Shown in pieces: positions 1 through 5,912 of a stretch of 13,104 nt of DNA; the first letter of the stretch is position 1; every line of letters starts with the position of its first letter. The notes beneath the pieces are model-generated. The model did not search any database. It was given only the letters and a program-made list of their open reading frames with translations, and was not told the origin of the DNA. The translations under genes were made by a program, and so were the position numbers. Source of the stretch: Bacteroidia bacterium (lineage in GTDB: Bacteria > Bacteroidota > Bacteroidia > Flavobacteriales > Flavobacteriaceae); the NCBI GenBank assembly GCA_030431085.1, contig JAUIJW010000045.1, forward strand, positions 1-13,104, read 5' to 3'.

Positions 1-1217
1 AGCTTGATAATAGCATTTTCTAAATCTGTTAAATCCTCCTTTTTGTTAGATTCTATAATTTCTTGAGCTTCTTCGTAAGTATATCTATGGTCTGAATAAG
101 TAACCGTTCTACCAAACCATTGTTTGATAACATTTGCTTTTTCATCAATCTCAAAAACTGCTGAAAATGTTAATTTCTCTTCATTTGGTCTTAATGAGCA
201 TACATTATTTGATAATATCTCAGGTAACATTGGCACTACCCTATCGACCAAATAAACAGATGTAGCACGCTGATAAGCCTCTTCTTCTAAAATGGTGTTT
301 TCTTGAACATAATGAGATACGTCTGCAATATGAATGCCGATTTCGTAATGACCGTTATTTAATACTTTAAACGATAAAGCATCATCAAAATCTTTAGCGT
401 CTTTAGGATCAATAGTAAAAGTAAGATCATTTCTCATATCTCTTCTTTTAGCAATCTCTTGTGAAGTGATCTCTAATGGAATATTAGAAGTATAGCTTTC
501 TACAGCTTCATCAAATTGATAGGGTAAACCATATTCTAATAAAATAGAATGTATTTCTGTATCGTGATCTCCTGGTTTACCTAAAACTTTTTCTATTCTA
601 CCAAATGGGTTTTTAGAATTATTTGGCCAATCCTTCATTTCAACTAACACCTTATCTCCATCTTCCGCTCCATTAAGTTGATCCGCTGATACAAAAATAT
701 CTGTATACATTTTAGCATCATCTGGCACTACAAAACCATAATTATTATGTTTTTGTAGCACACCTACAAAATTAGATTTAGCCCGTTCAATAATATCAAC
801 TATATCGCCTTCTTGCTTTTTATTCTTTTTTCTTTTATATACATATACTTTCACAAAATCGTTGTGTAAGGCTTTATTAAGATTTCTCGATGGTATATAA
901 ATATCATGCTCTAAATCATCGCAGATTACATAAGCATTACCCCTAGAAGTTATATCTACTACACCTGTAAAATAATGTTGATCTGGAATAGCTTTATATT
1001 TACCCGGTGATACTTCTTCTATTTTATCTTTAAGTTTTAACTCTGCCAATTTTTTAGCAATTTGATTTCGACCATTAGCCTCTGTAATTTGCAATTTAGC
1101 CGCTATCTGCTTATAATTAAAAATTTGCTTTTGATGTGTATTAAAAACCTTTAAAATATCTCTACTTAAATATTTTATCACTTGTCCCTTTTTTTTATAA
1201 ATTTTCTTTTTAGTCAT
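1..1217 (-). CDS. rnr: Ribonuclease R (RNB-family 3'-5' exoribonuclease), C-terminal part missing at window edge
   Basis: This is the N-terminal ~405 codons of RNase R, a cytoplasmic processive 3'-5' exoribonuclease that degrades structured RNA. I translated it by hand from the ATG at 1217-1215 (MTKKKIYKKKGQ...). A basic start leads into a winged-helix-like N-terminal segment (about residues 10-75), then two cold-shock/OB-like segments (about 80-235), then the RNB catalytic domain. The catalytic motif TIDPKDAKDFDDA is intact, with Asp270, Asp276, Asp278 and Asp279. These match the metal-binding aspartates of E. coli RNase R with an offset of two. The stretch IGIHIADVSHYV, followed by VPMLPEILSNNVCSLRP, is also typical of RNB. 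The rest of RNB and the S1 domain lie beyond the left edge. No frameshift is visible. A TACTTTTA element at 1236-1243 could be its -7 promoter box. Confidence 0.95.
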   Translation of the reverse strand, partial: MTKKKIYKKKGQVIKYLSRDILKVFNTHQKQIFNYKQIAAKLQITEANGRNQIAKKLAELKLKDKIEEVSPGKYKAIPDQHYFTGVVDITSRGNAYVICDDLEHDIYIPSRNLNKALHNDFVKVYVYKRKKNKKQEGDIVDIIERAKSNFVGVLQKHNNYGFVVPDDAKMYTDIFVSADQLNGAEDGDKVLVEMKDWPNNSKNPFGRIEKVLGKPGDHDTEIHSILLEYGLPYQFDEAVESYTSNIPLEITSQEIAKRRDMRNDLTFTIDPKDAKDFDDALSFKVLNNGHYEIGIHIADVSHYVQENTILEEEAYQRATSVYLVDRVVPMLPEILSNNVCSLRPNEEKLTFSAVFEIDEKANVIKQWFGRTVTYSDHRYTYEEAQEIIESNKKEDLTDLENAIIK

Positions 1218-1235
1218 ATTTACTTTTGGATGGTT

Positions 1236-1243
1236 TAAAAGTA
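1236..1243 (-). promoter_or_regulatory. Possible -7 element upstream of rnr
   Basis: On the minus strand this reads TACTTTTA, seven of eight positions of the flavobacterial TAnnTTTG -7 consensus. It ends 18 nt before the rnr ATG, a spacing similar to the better elements in this window. No convincing -33 TTG is found at the usual distance, so support is weak. Confidence 0.25.
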
Positions 1244-1326
1244 CTTATAATGCTTTACAATTAACTGTTATTTATATTTTAAATATTCTTTATACATATT
1301 TAAATACTTCTTATTGAATATAGTAT

Positions 1327-1358
1327 AAATGTTAAAATCAAAACAATTTTTAACATTT
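1327..1358. repeat. Perfect 11-bp inverted repeat with 10-nt spacer
   Basis: Left arm AAATGTTAAAA (1327-1337) and right arm TTTTAACATTT (1348-1358) are exact reverse complements, separated by ten bases. The element lies 35 bp upstream of the small ORF at 1394 and 109 bp upstream of the rnr start. It could be an operator for a dimeric regulator or a hairpin. The left-arm sequence occurs again at 1716-1726. Confidence 0.6.
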
Positions 1359-1393
1359 TTGTAACATTACTTATATTTTCTCGTCATTATGGT

Positions 1394-1555
1394 ATGAAAG
1401 TTATTTTTAAAATAGCGATTTTAAGTATTTCTATATTTGTGTTAAGCTTATTTATAGCAAAAATTGCTATAGATTATACCTTTAATAAAACACAATGTAA
1501 CCAAATAGAAATTGCTACAACCACCAATATACTTTACAAAAACACTCCAGGTTAA
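1394..1555 (+). CDS. Small predicted membrane or secreted peptide, 53 aa, unknown function
   Basis: The ORF starts at ATG 1394 and encodes MKVIFKIAILSISIFVLSLF followed by IAKIAIDYTFNKTQCNQ and a polar tail ending in KNTPG. A Lys at residues 2 and 6 and a hydrophobic stretch of about 20 residues suggest one N-terminal membrane helix or an uncleaved signal, with a ~28-residue polar tail containing a single Cys35. I do not recognise the family. Reasons to think it is real: it has about 24% G+C (39 of 162 by hand count) against about 16% in the downstream gap, the N-terminus is basic then hydrophobic, and the reading frame contains a varied residue mix. Against it: no clear promoter or ribosome-binding site, small size, and an AT-rich setting in which hydrophobic ORFs arise easily. 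Confidence 0.45.
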   Translation: MKVIFKIAILSISIFVLSLFIAKIAIDYTFNKTQCNQIEIATTTNILYKNTPG

Positions 1556-1561
1556 CTTTGT

Positions 1562-1570
1562 TTATCAACA
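1562..1570 (+). promoter_or_regulatory. DnaA-box-like 9-mer
   Basis: TTATCAACA differs at one position from the TTATCCACA DnaA-box consensus. The same variant occurs in the opposite orientation at 1830-1838. DnaA binding is not shown. Confidence 0.3.
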
Positions 1571-1637
1571 TCTATATATACTATACTTATTTTATTTAAA
1601 AAATTTTAAAAACAAAAATAGGGTGTATATAGCTTGT

Positions 1638-1656
1638 TAATTTATACTATAAATTA
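1638..1656. repeat. 19-bp palindrome
   Basis: TAATTTATACTATAAATTA is a perfect inverted repeat: 9-bp arms around a single central C. Palindromes are common in sequence this AT-rich, but this one is long and exact. It could be a protein-binding site or a cruciform-prone element. A looser inverted repeat (1572-1581 with 1623-1632, one mismatch) lies just to its left. Confidence 0.45.
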
Positions 1657-1715
1657 TCTCTTTATTATTTGTTTTTCTCAGTTTTAAAAAATTGTAAACA
1701 GTTAAATAAAACTTA

Positions 1716-1726
1716 AAATGTTAAAA
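1716..1726 (+). repeat. Third exact copy of the 11-mer AAATGTTAAAA
   Basis: This copy is identical to the left arm of the inverted repeat at 1327-1337. A one-mismatch copy, AAACGTTAAAA, is at 2029-2039, just upstream of the rpiB -7 element. The copy here sits directly before two DnaA-box-like sites (1728-1736 and 1746-1754). Confidence 0.45.
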
Positions 1727-1745
1727 ATGAGGATAAAAATATAGG

Positions 1746-1754
1746 TTATTCACA
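1746..1754 (+). promoter_or_regulatory. DnaA-box match TTATTCACA
   Basis: TTATTCACA fits the relaxed DnaA-box consensus TTATNCACA exactly and is the best match in the intergenic region. A further near-match on the minus strand, TTATCCTCA, lies 9 bp to the left at 1728-1736. Whether DnaA binds here cannot be told from sequence. Confidence 0.4.
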
Positions 1755-1829
1755 GCATGTTAAATCTTATATTAACCTTAAATCAAAGATAACTTTTAGT
1801 TAACTATTCTTAATAACAGCTTTATTTTA

Positions 1830-1838
1830 TGTTGATAA
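1830..1838 (-). promoter_or_regulatory. DnaA-box-like 9-mer, minus strand
   Basis: The minus strand reads TTATCAACA, identical to the site at 1562-1570 but in reverse orientation, and one mismatch from TTATCCACA. A weaker plus-strand relative, TTATTAACA, is at 1999-2007. Confidence 0.3.
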
Positions 1839-2042
1839 AATTAAATTAAAAACTAATAAAATAACTTGTATAATTCTAATGATCTATTGTATTAAAAATT
1901 TTATATTAAAGTCAAAATAAATTTATAAGGTGTTTATTAAAATTTACCAACAATTTATTAATTACTTAAAGTATTAGAATTAAATTATCTAGTAATGTTT
2001 ATTAACAATGATTAAATTTTATGTTTATAAACGTTAAAACTG

Positions 2043-2050
2043 TAATTTTG
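2043..2050 (+). promoter_or_regulatory. Promoter -7 element of the rpiB operon
   Basis: TAATTTTG matches the Bacteroidota TAnnTTTG -7 consensus fully and ends 23 nt before the rpiB ATG, giving a short 5' leader. The following bases (TGG) resemble those after the GT39 element (TACTTTTGTGG). No clear -33 TTG is seen. A 10-bp palindrome, GTTTATAAAC (2023-2032), lies just upstream. Confidence 0.55.
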
Positions 2051-2073
2051 TGGGATAAAAAATATAGTTAATT

Positions 2074-2508
2074 ATGAAGATCGCCATAGGAAATGACCAC
2101 GCCGGAACTCAATATAAGTTTAACATTATAAAAATGTTAGAAGATAAGGGGGTAGAAGTTGAAAATTTTGGGACAGATACTGAAGATAGTATGGATTATC
2201 CAGATACTATACATCCGGTTGCAGAAGCTGTAGAAAGCGGTAGTGCAGACTTAGGTATTATATTATGTGGTAGTGGTAATGGTGCTGCCATGACTGCCAA
2301 TCATCATAAAAATATAAGAGCTGCCTTGTGTTGGAATAAAGAATTGGTAGCATTAGCTCGTCAGCATAATAATGCTAATATTTTAAGTATACCTGCAAGA
2401 TATGTGTCTAATGAAGAAGCTTTAGATTTTGTAAATACATTTATCAATACAGATTTTGAGGGTGGCAGACATCTCAATAGAATTAATAAAATACCTGTAT
2501 GTAAATAA
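2074..2508 (+). CDS. rpiB: Ribose-5-phosphate isomerase B (RpiB/LacA/LacB family)
   Basis: RpiB interconverts ribose 5-phosphate and ribulose 5-phosphate in the non-oxidative pentose phosphate pathway, in the cytoplasm. The 144-aa length is normal for the family. The N-terminal GNDHAG motif (Asp8, His9), the catalytic-cysteine segment LCGSGNGAAMTANHH (Cys65) and the phosphate-binding segment ARQHNNANILSIPAR (Arg96, His98, Asn99) all fit. Cys65 corresponds to Cys66 of E. coli RpiB. Related LacA/LacB and other sugar-phosphate isomerases share this fold, so exact substrate is inferred, but no lactose/tagatose genes are nearby. It is the first gene of an operon, with the CDF transporter starting 6 nt after its stop, and a good -7 element lies upstream at 2043-2050. 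A 16-codon upstream ORF at 2021-2071 starts before the predicted transcription start and is probably not translated. Confidence 0.93.
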   Translation: MKIAIGNDHAGTQYKFNIIKMLEDKGVEVENFGTDTEDSMDYPDTIHPVAEAVESGSADLGIILCGSGNGAAMTANHHKNIRAALCWNKELVALARQHNNANILSIPARYVSNEEALDFVNTFINTDFEGGRHLNRINKIPVCK

Positions 2509-2514
2509 ATTAGT

Positions 2515-3423
2515 ATGGGGCATGCGCATACACACCATCATCCTAAACTATCTGGTAAAAAATTACTAGTCTCAATTATACTAAATGTATTAATTACAGT
2601 TGCTCAGATTGTTGGTGGAATAATTTCAGGAAGTTTAGCTTTAATTTCGGATGCCATACATAATTTATCGGATGTTATTTCTTTAATTATTAGCTATATA
2701 GCTAATTTATTAACTACAAAAAAGAAACAAACATTACATCAAACTTTCGGATTTAAACGAGCAGAAATCATTGCTGCTTTTTTAAATGCTACTACCCTCA
2801 TAGTCATTGCCATTTTTTTAGGAATTGAAGCGTTTAAAAGATGGAATAATCCCCAGGAAATACAAAGTGATTTAGTAATTTGGTTAGCACTTGTGGCAAT
2901 TTTAGGCAACGGATTTAGTGTTTTGTTACTAAAAAGCGACGCTAAAAGTAATTTAAATATGAAAGCAGCCTACCTGCATTTGCTTACAGATTTTTTAACT
3001 TCTGTAGCGGTTTTAATAGGTGGGTTTTTAATGAAATGGTATAGTATTTATTGGATAGATACCTTATTAACCTTACTTATTTCAATTTATTTACTTTACT
3101 TAAGTTGGTCAATTTTTATTGATTCATTAAAGATTTTGATGCTTTTTGCGCCAAAAAATTTAAATATTCAAGATATCGTCGATGAAGTGTCAAAAATTAA
3201 TCATATAAAGAATGTACATCATGTTCATATTTGGCAGTTAAATGATCATGATATTCATTTTGAAGCACATTTAGAATTTGATAGAGATATTAATCTATCA
3301 GATTTTGATTTGGTCTGCGAAAAAACTGAGCAACTGTTAAAAGAAAAATTTAATATTTACCATTGTAATCTTCAACCAGAGTTTAATAGAAGCGATAGTA
3401 AAGAAATTATCATTCAAGACTAA
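2515..3423 (+). CDS. Cation diffusion facilitator (CDF) family transporter, zinc type
   Basis: This inner-membrane metal/H+ antiporter probably exports Zn2+ from the cytoplasm. The 302-aa protein opens with a His-rich tail (MGHAHTHHH), followed by six predicted membrane segments at roughly residues 15-40, 45-67, 84-105, 118-139, 154-173 and 180-208. A C-terminal cytoplasmic domain (about 213-302) contains HHVHIWQLND. The metal-site residues are clear: His49 and Asp53 in TM2 (DAIHNLSD) and His155 and Asp159 in TM5 (HLLTD). An HxxxD pair in both helices is the pattern of zinc-specific CDFs such as ZitB and ZnT; iron/manganese types have Asp instead of His in TM2. It lies in an operon between rpiB (6-nt gap) and the acetyltransferase, whose ATG overlaps its TAA by one base. 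No metal regulator is nearby. Confidence 0.9.
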   Translation: MGHAHTHHHPKLSGKKLLVSIILNVLITVAQIVGGIISGSLALISDAIHNLSDVISLIISYIANLLTTKKKQTLHQTFGFKRAEIIAAFLNATTLIVIAIFLGIEAFKRWNNPQEIQSDLVIWLALVAILGNGFSVLLLKSDAKSNLNMKAAYLHLLTDFLTSVAVLIGGFLMKWYSIYWIDTLLTLLISIYLLYLSWSIFIDSLKILMLFAPKNLNIQDIVDEVSKINHIKNVHHVHIWQLNDHDIHFEAHLEFDRDINLSDFDLVCEKTEQLLKEKFNIYHCNLQPEFNRSDSKEIIIQD

Positions 3424-3866
3424 TGATGTTATGGCAAGTTAAAAATTTTCAGGCTTTAAGTTTAGACGAGTTCTATCAAATTTTAAAGTTAAGAATAGAT
3501 GTTTTTGTTGTAGAACAGCAATGCGCCTACCATGAAATTGATGGTAAAGATAAAATAGCTAAACATGTTTTTAAAGTTGATGAAAATGGTAAAATTTGCG
3601 CCTATGCCAGACTTTTTGATTTTGGTGATGAGCATGTATCTTTTGGTAGATTTGTGGTTCATCCTAGATATAGAAAACAATCTTTAGGGCATGAACTTAT
3701 TAATTATTTAATTGGGTATTTAGAAAAAAATTCAAAAGGTTTACCTATAAAAATAAGTGCTCAAACTTATTTAGAAAAATTTTATAAAAAACATGGATTT
3801 AATAGAATAAGTGCCGTTTATTTAGATGATGGTATTCAGCATATCGATATGGTTAAAAATTGGTAG
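3423..3866 (+). CDS. ElaA-like GNAT N-acetyltransferase
   Basis: This is a cytoplasmic GNAT-fold enzyme expected to transfer an acetyl group from acetyl-CoA to an unknown amine. The 147-aa length is typical of the ElaA subfamily. ElaA-like signatures are LRIDVFVVEQQCAYHEIDGKD (about residues 23-43), the beta4/acetyl-CoA-binding region GRFVVHPRYRKQSLGHEL (75-92) and the C-terminal AQTYLEKFYKKHGF (114-126). The substrate of ElaA proteins is not established to my knowledge. The gene overlaps the CDF stop in a TAATG arrangement; a second ATG at 3426 is an equally possible start, giving 146 aa. Its 3' end overlaps the convergent beta-barrel gene by 14 bp, with no terminator visible. Confidence 0.87.
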   Translation: MMLWQVKNFQALSLDEFYQILKLRIDVFVVEQQCAYHEIDGKDKIAKHVFKVDENGKICAYARLFDFGDEHVSFGRFVVHPRYRKQSLGHELINYLIGYLEKNSKGLPIKISAQTYLEKFYKKHGFNRISAVYLDDGIQHIDMVKNW

Positions 3867-4689
3867 TAAGAGTAATTAAAGGGCCACTAAAAGACATATC
3901 AAAACGACCATCCCAATCAGATTGGTTTACTCCGGCACCAACGTCAAAGAAACGGTAGCTTAAACCTACTCCAAGTTTATTTAATATTTGATAATTAATA
4001 CCGCCATTTATATTCCATAAAGAACCATTGTATTGGTTTATAGATAGAGCAAACCAATCAATATTAGCCATGACGATAAAGTTTTTAAAAGGTGCTAGAT
4101 AGTACCATACACCAACGTTAGGTAAAGGAGCAACAACACTTGCAGATTCTTTATGATTTTTAAACGCTTGATCATTGATATAGGCTGTACCTTTTATAAA
4201 AGCACTTACATCAAGTAAATGTACGCCTATACCAGCACCTAATTCGTGAATTTGACCCGAAGAAATAGTTCTACCTACAAAGATTCGATACATGTCTATA
4301 TTAAAACCGCCATGTATAGAGCTCCCTTTTTTAAATGTATAATCATTCCATTGAATATCTTCTTGTAATACCGCTTTTTTAGAATTGTCGACACTAAAAT
4401 ACTGACCTGCTAATTTCCAATGTTTAGAAAACCGGAAAAAAGCCATTAAATTAAGAGTTAATTGACTATCGTCTAAGCCTATAGATTCGCTAAAATCTTG
4501 ATTTGTATTTGTATTGTAATGAGTTTCAATGCTACCATTAACTTGAAAATCAACGGTTTTTTTTGGGATATAAATACCCGCACCAAACACCAATTTGTCG
4601 GTTAAAAAAGGGTGATTTTTATGATCCAATTGTGTAAAAACCATCAACGGAATCATAAGAAAAAAGGCGGTATATATTTTTAGACGCAT
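3853..4689 (-). CDS. Predicted outer-membrane beta-barrel protein, unknown function
   Basis: The 278-aa protein starts with a signal peptide (MRLKIYTAFFLMIPLMVFTQ, probable cleavage near residue 19). The rest alternates polar and hydrophobic residues with many aromatic residues and glycines, as in an outer-membrane beta-barrel, and ends in a strand closing with Phe (GPLITLTTNF). About ten to twelve strands are plausible from the length. It lacks the N-terminal features I would expect of a PorP/SprF type IX secretion protein and has no OmpA domain. The central segment (HGGFNIDMYRIFVGRTIS, then HELGAGIGVHLLDV, about residues 121-160) resembles a class of uncharacterised barrel proteins, but I cannot name the family. 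The start ATG at 4689 is supported by the signal peptide. It is monocistronic, divergent from recA across 158 bp and convergent with the acetyltransferase. Confidence 0.75.
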   Translation of the reverse strand: MRLKIYTAFFLMIPLMVFTQLDHKNHPFLTDKLVFGAGIYIPKKTVDFQVNGSIETHYNTNTNQDFSESIGLDDSQLTLNLMAFFRFSKHWKLAGQYFSVDNSKKAVLQEDIQWNDYTFKKGSSIHGGFNIDMYRIFVGRTISSGQIHELGAGIGVHLLDVSAFIKGTAYINDQAFKNHKESASVVAPLPNVGVWYYLAPFKNFIVMANIDWFALSINQYNGSLWNINGGINYQILNKLGVGLSYRFFDVGAGVNQSDWDGRFDMSFSGPLITLTTNF

Positions 4690-4792
4690 TTCATATTAAA
4701 GGTATGTATTTTTAAGATAAAACAATATAACAAACTGAATAAAAAGTAATATAGAATTCATACAAAAAAATTTATATAACCTATAAATTTCC

Positions 4793-4800
4793 TATTTTAG
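4793..4800 (+). promoter_or_regulatory. Possible -7 element of recA
   Basis: TATTTTAG, followed by C, matches TAnnTTTGC except at one position. It lies 47 nt before the recA ATG, implying a leader of about 40 nt. No -33 TTG and no recognisable SOS box are seen in the 158-bp divergent intergenic region. Confidence 0.3.
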
Positions 4801-4847
4801 CTCCGCTATAGAGGTAGCAAATTTTAATATAAAATATTCAGAAAGAT

Positions 4848-5852
4848 ATGGCAGAAGACAAAGACAAAGCAGCAAAATTAAAAGCCTTACAGCTTACCTT
4901 AGATAAATTAGATAAAACCTACGGTAAAGGGTCTGTAATGAAATTAGGAGATGAAGTAAGTACAGATATGGATGTAATTCCATCAGGGTCTTTAGGATTA
5001 GATTTAGCTTTAGGTGTTGGAGGTTATCCAAAAGGTAGAATTGTTGAAATCTTTGGACCAGAATCTTCTGGTAAAACAACTTTGGCATTACACGCTATGG
5101 CAGAGTCTCAAAAGAGTGGTGGTATTGCTGCTTTTATTGATGCAGAACATGCCTTCGATCGTTTTTATGCAGATAAATTAGGTGTCGATATAGAAAATTT
5201 AATCATTTCTCAGCCAGATTATGGTGAGCAAGCCTTAGAGATTGCAGATAATTTAATTAGTTCTGGTGCTGTAGATATTGTAGTTATAGATTCTGTGGCG
5301 GCCCTAACGCCAAAGAGTGAAATAGAAGGCGAAATGGGAGATTCTAAAATGGGATTACATGCCAGATTAATGTCGCAAGCCCTTAGAAAACTAACGTCAA
5401 CAATTAATAAAACAAACTGTACAGTCATATTTATCAACCAGTTAAGAGAAAAGATAGGTGTGATGTTTGGCAACCCAGAAACAACAACTGGTGGAAATGC
5501 TTTGAAATTTTACGCTTCTGTTCGATTAGATATTCGTAAAAGAACTCAAATTAAAGAAGGTGATAGTGTTATTGGTAATAGAACCAAAGTAAAAGTGGTT
5601 AAAAATAAAGTTGCACCACCATTTCAAACTACAGAATTTGATATTATGTATGGTCAAGGCGTTTCAAAAGTAGGAGAAATATTAGATCTTGGGGTTGAAT
5701 ACGGTATTATTAATAAAAGTGGTTCGTGGTTTAGTTATGGAGACACCAAATTGGGTCAAGGTAGAGATTCTGTAAAAGGGTTGATTAGTGATAATCCGGA
5801 ATTGGCAGAAGAACTAGAACAAAAAATAATAGATGAAATTAAATCTAATTAA
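4848..5852 (+). CDS. recA: Recombinase RecA
   Basis: RecA forms ATP-dependent filaments on single-stranded DNA for homologous recombination and DNA-damage signalling. At 334 aa it is full length, slightly short at the C-terminal tail compared with E. coli (352). Key elements are intact: Walker A GPESSGKTT (residues 70-78), catalytic Glu100 in IDAEHAFD, Walker B VVIDSV (Asp148), loop L1 (EGEMGDSKMGLHARLMSQA, 161-178), and loop L2 with INQLREKIGVMFGNPETTTG (196-215). The helical N-terminal oligomerisation segment includes KTYGKGSVMKLGD. The C-terminal tail is acidic (ELAEELEQKIIDE), as usual. There are no inteins or frameshifts. It is monocistronic, closed by the hairpin terminator at 5858-5880. 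Confidence 0.98.
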   Translation: MAEDKDKAAKLKALQLTLDKLDKTYGKGSVMKLGDEVSTDMDVIPSGSLGLDLALGVGGYPKGRIVEIFGPESSGKTTLALHAMAESQKSGGIAAFIDAEHAFDRFYADKLGVDIENLIISQPDYGEQALEIADNLISSGAVDIVVIDSVAALTPKSEIEGEMGDSKMGLHARLMSQALRKLTSTINKTNCTVIFINQLREKIGVMFGNPETTTGGNALKFYASVRLDIRKRTQIKEGDSVIGNRTKVKVVKNKVAPPFQTTEFDIMYGQGVSKVGEILDLGVEYGIINKSGSWFSYGDTKLGQGRDSVKGLISDNPELAEELEQKIIDEIKSN

Positions 5853-5857
5853 TACTT

Positions 5858-5880
5858 AAAGCACTGAAAAGTGCTTTTTT
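5858..5880 (+). terminator. Rho-independent terminator of recA
   Basis: An 8-bp stem, AAAGCACT (5858-5865) and AGTGCTTT (5870-5877), closes a GAAA tetraloop and runs into a T tract. It begins 5 nt after the recA stop codon. Confidence 0.88.
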
Positions 5881-5886
5881 AATTTT

Positions 5887-5901
5887 ATAACGATACGTTA
5901 T
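5887..5901. promoter_or_regulatory. Short inverted repeat upstream of the TonB-dependent receptor; possible operator
   Basis: ATAACG-ATA-CGTTAT is an exact 6-bp inverted repeat with a 3-nt spacer, ending 11 nt before the receptor ATG at 5913. It is more GC-containing than its surroundings and lies where an operator or a short leader hairpin would act. No regulator gene is adjacent, so the role is a guess. Confidence 0.3.
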
Positions 5902-5912
5902 TTGATTCCATA

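Larger units (their letters stand above)
1218..2073. other. Long AT-rich intergenic region between divergent rnr and rpiB; candidate regulatory or replication-origin region
   Basis: This 856-bp gap has no gene of normal size. The flanking genes diverge from it (rnr leftward, rpiB rightward). Hand counting gives 76 G+C in the 480 bases 1561-2040, about 16%, far below the flanking genes. It contains one plausible 53-codon ORF (1394-1555), an 11-bp inverted repeat (1327-1358), a 19-bp palindrome (1638-1656) and a third copy of the inverted-repeat arm (1716-1726). It also has DnaA-box-like 9-mers at 1562-1570, 1728-1736, 1746-1754, 1830-1838 and 1999-2007. The mix of high AT, palindromes, DnaA-box-like sites and diverging genes resembles a bacterial oriC. 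No dnaA gene is in view, and the boxes are mostly one mismatch from consensus, so the origin role is a hypothesis only. Confidence 0.4.

Noticed and set aside
1221..1228. Plus-strand TACTTTTG, a full -7 consensus match just outside rnr
   Set aside because: No ORF or RNA-like structure starts at a sensible distance downstream, and such motifs arise by chance in sequence this AT-rich.
1432..1439. Plus-strand TATATTTG within the small ORF
   Set aside because: It sits in the codons of the hydrophobic helix with nothing suitable downstream, so chance is the likely explanation.
2021..2071. 16-codon ORF ending 2 nt before rpiB, possible leader peptide
   Set aside because: Its ATG lies upstream of the rpiB -7 element (2043-2050), so it would not be on the main transcript, and it has no regulatory codon pattern.
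4690..4847. LexA-type SOS box upstream of recA
   Set aside because: No sequence resembling a known LexA operator is visible, and many Bacteroidota lack canonical LexA; only a weak -7 element was found.
5219..5473. 84-codon minus-strand ORF inside recA
   Set aside because: It is a shadow frame of a full-length, strongly conserved recA; no motif or independent start signal supports it. The same applies to minus-strand ORFs at 4894-5088, 3489-3680 and 6086-6307.
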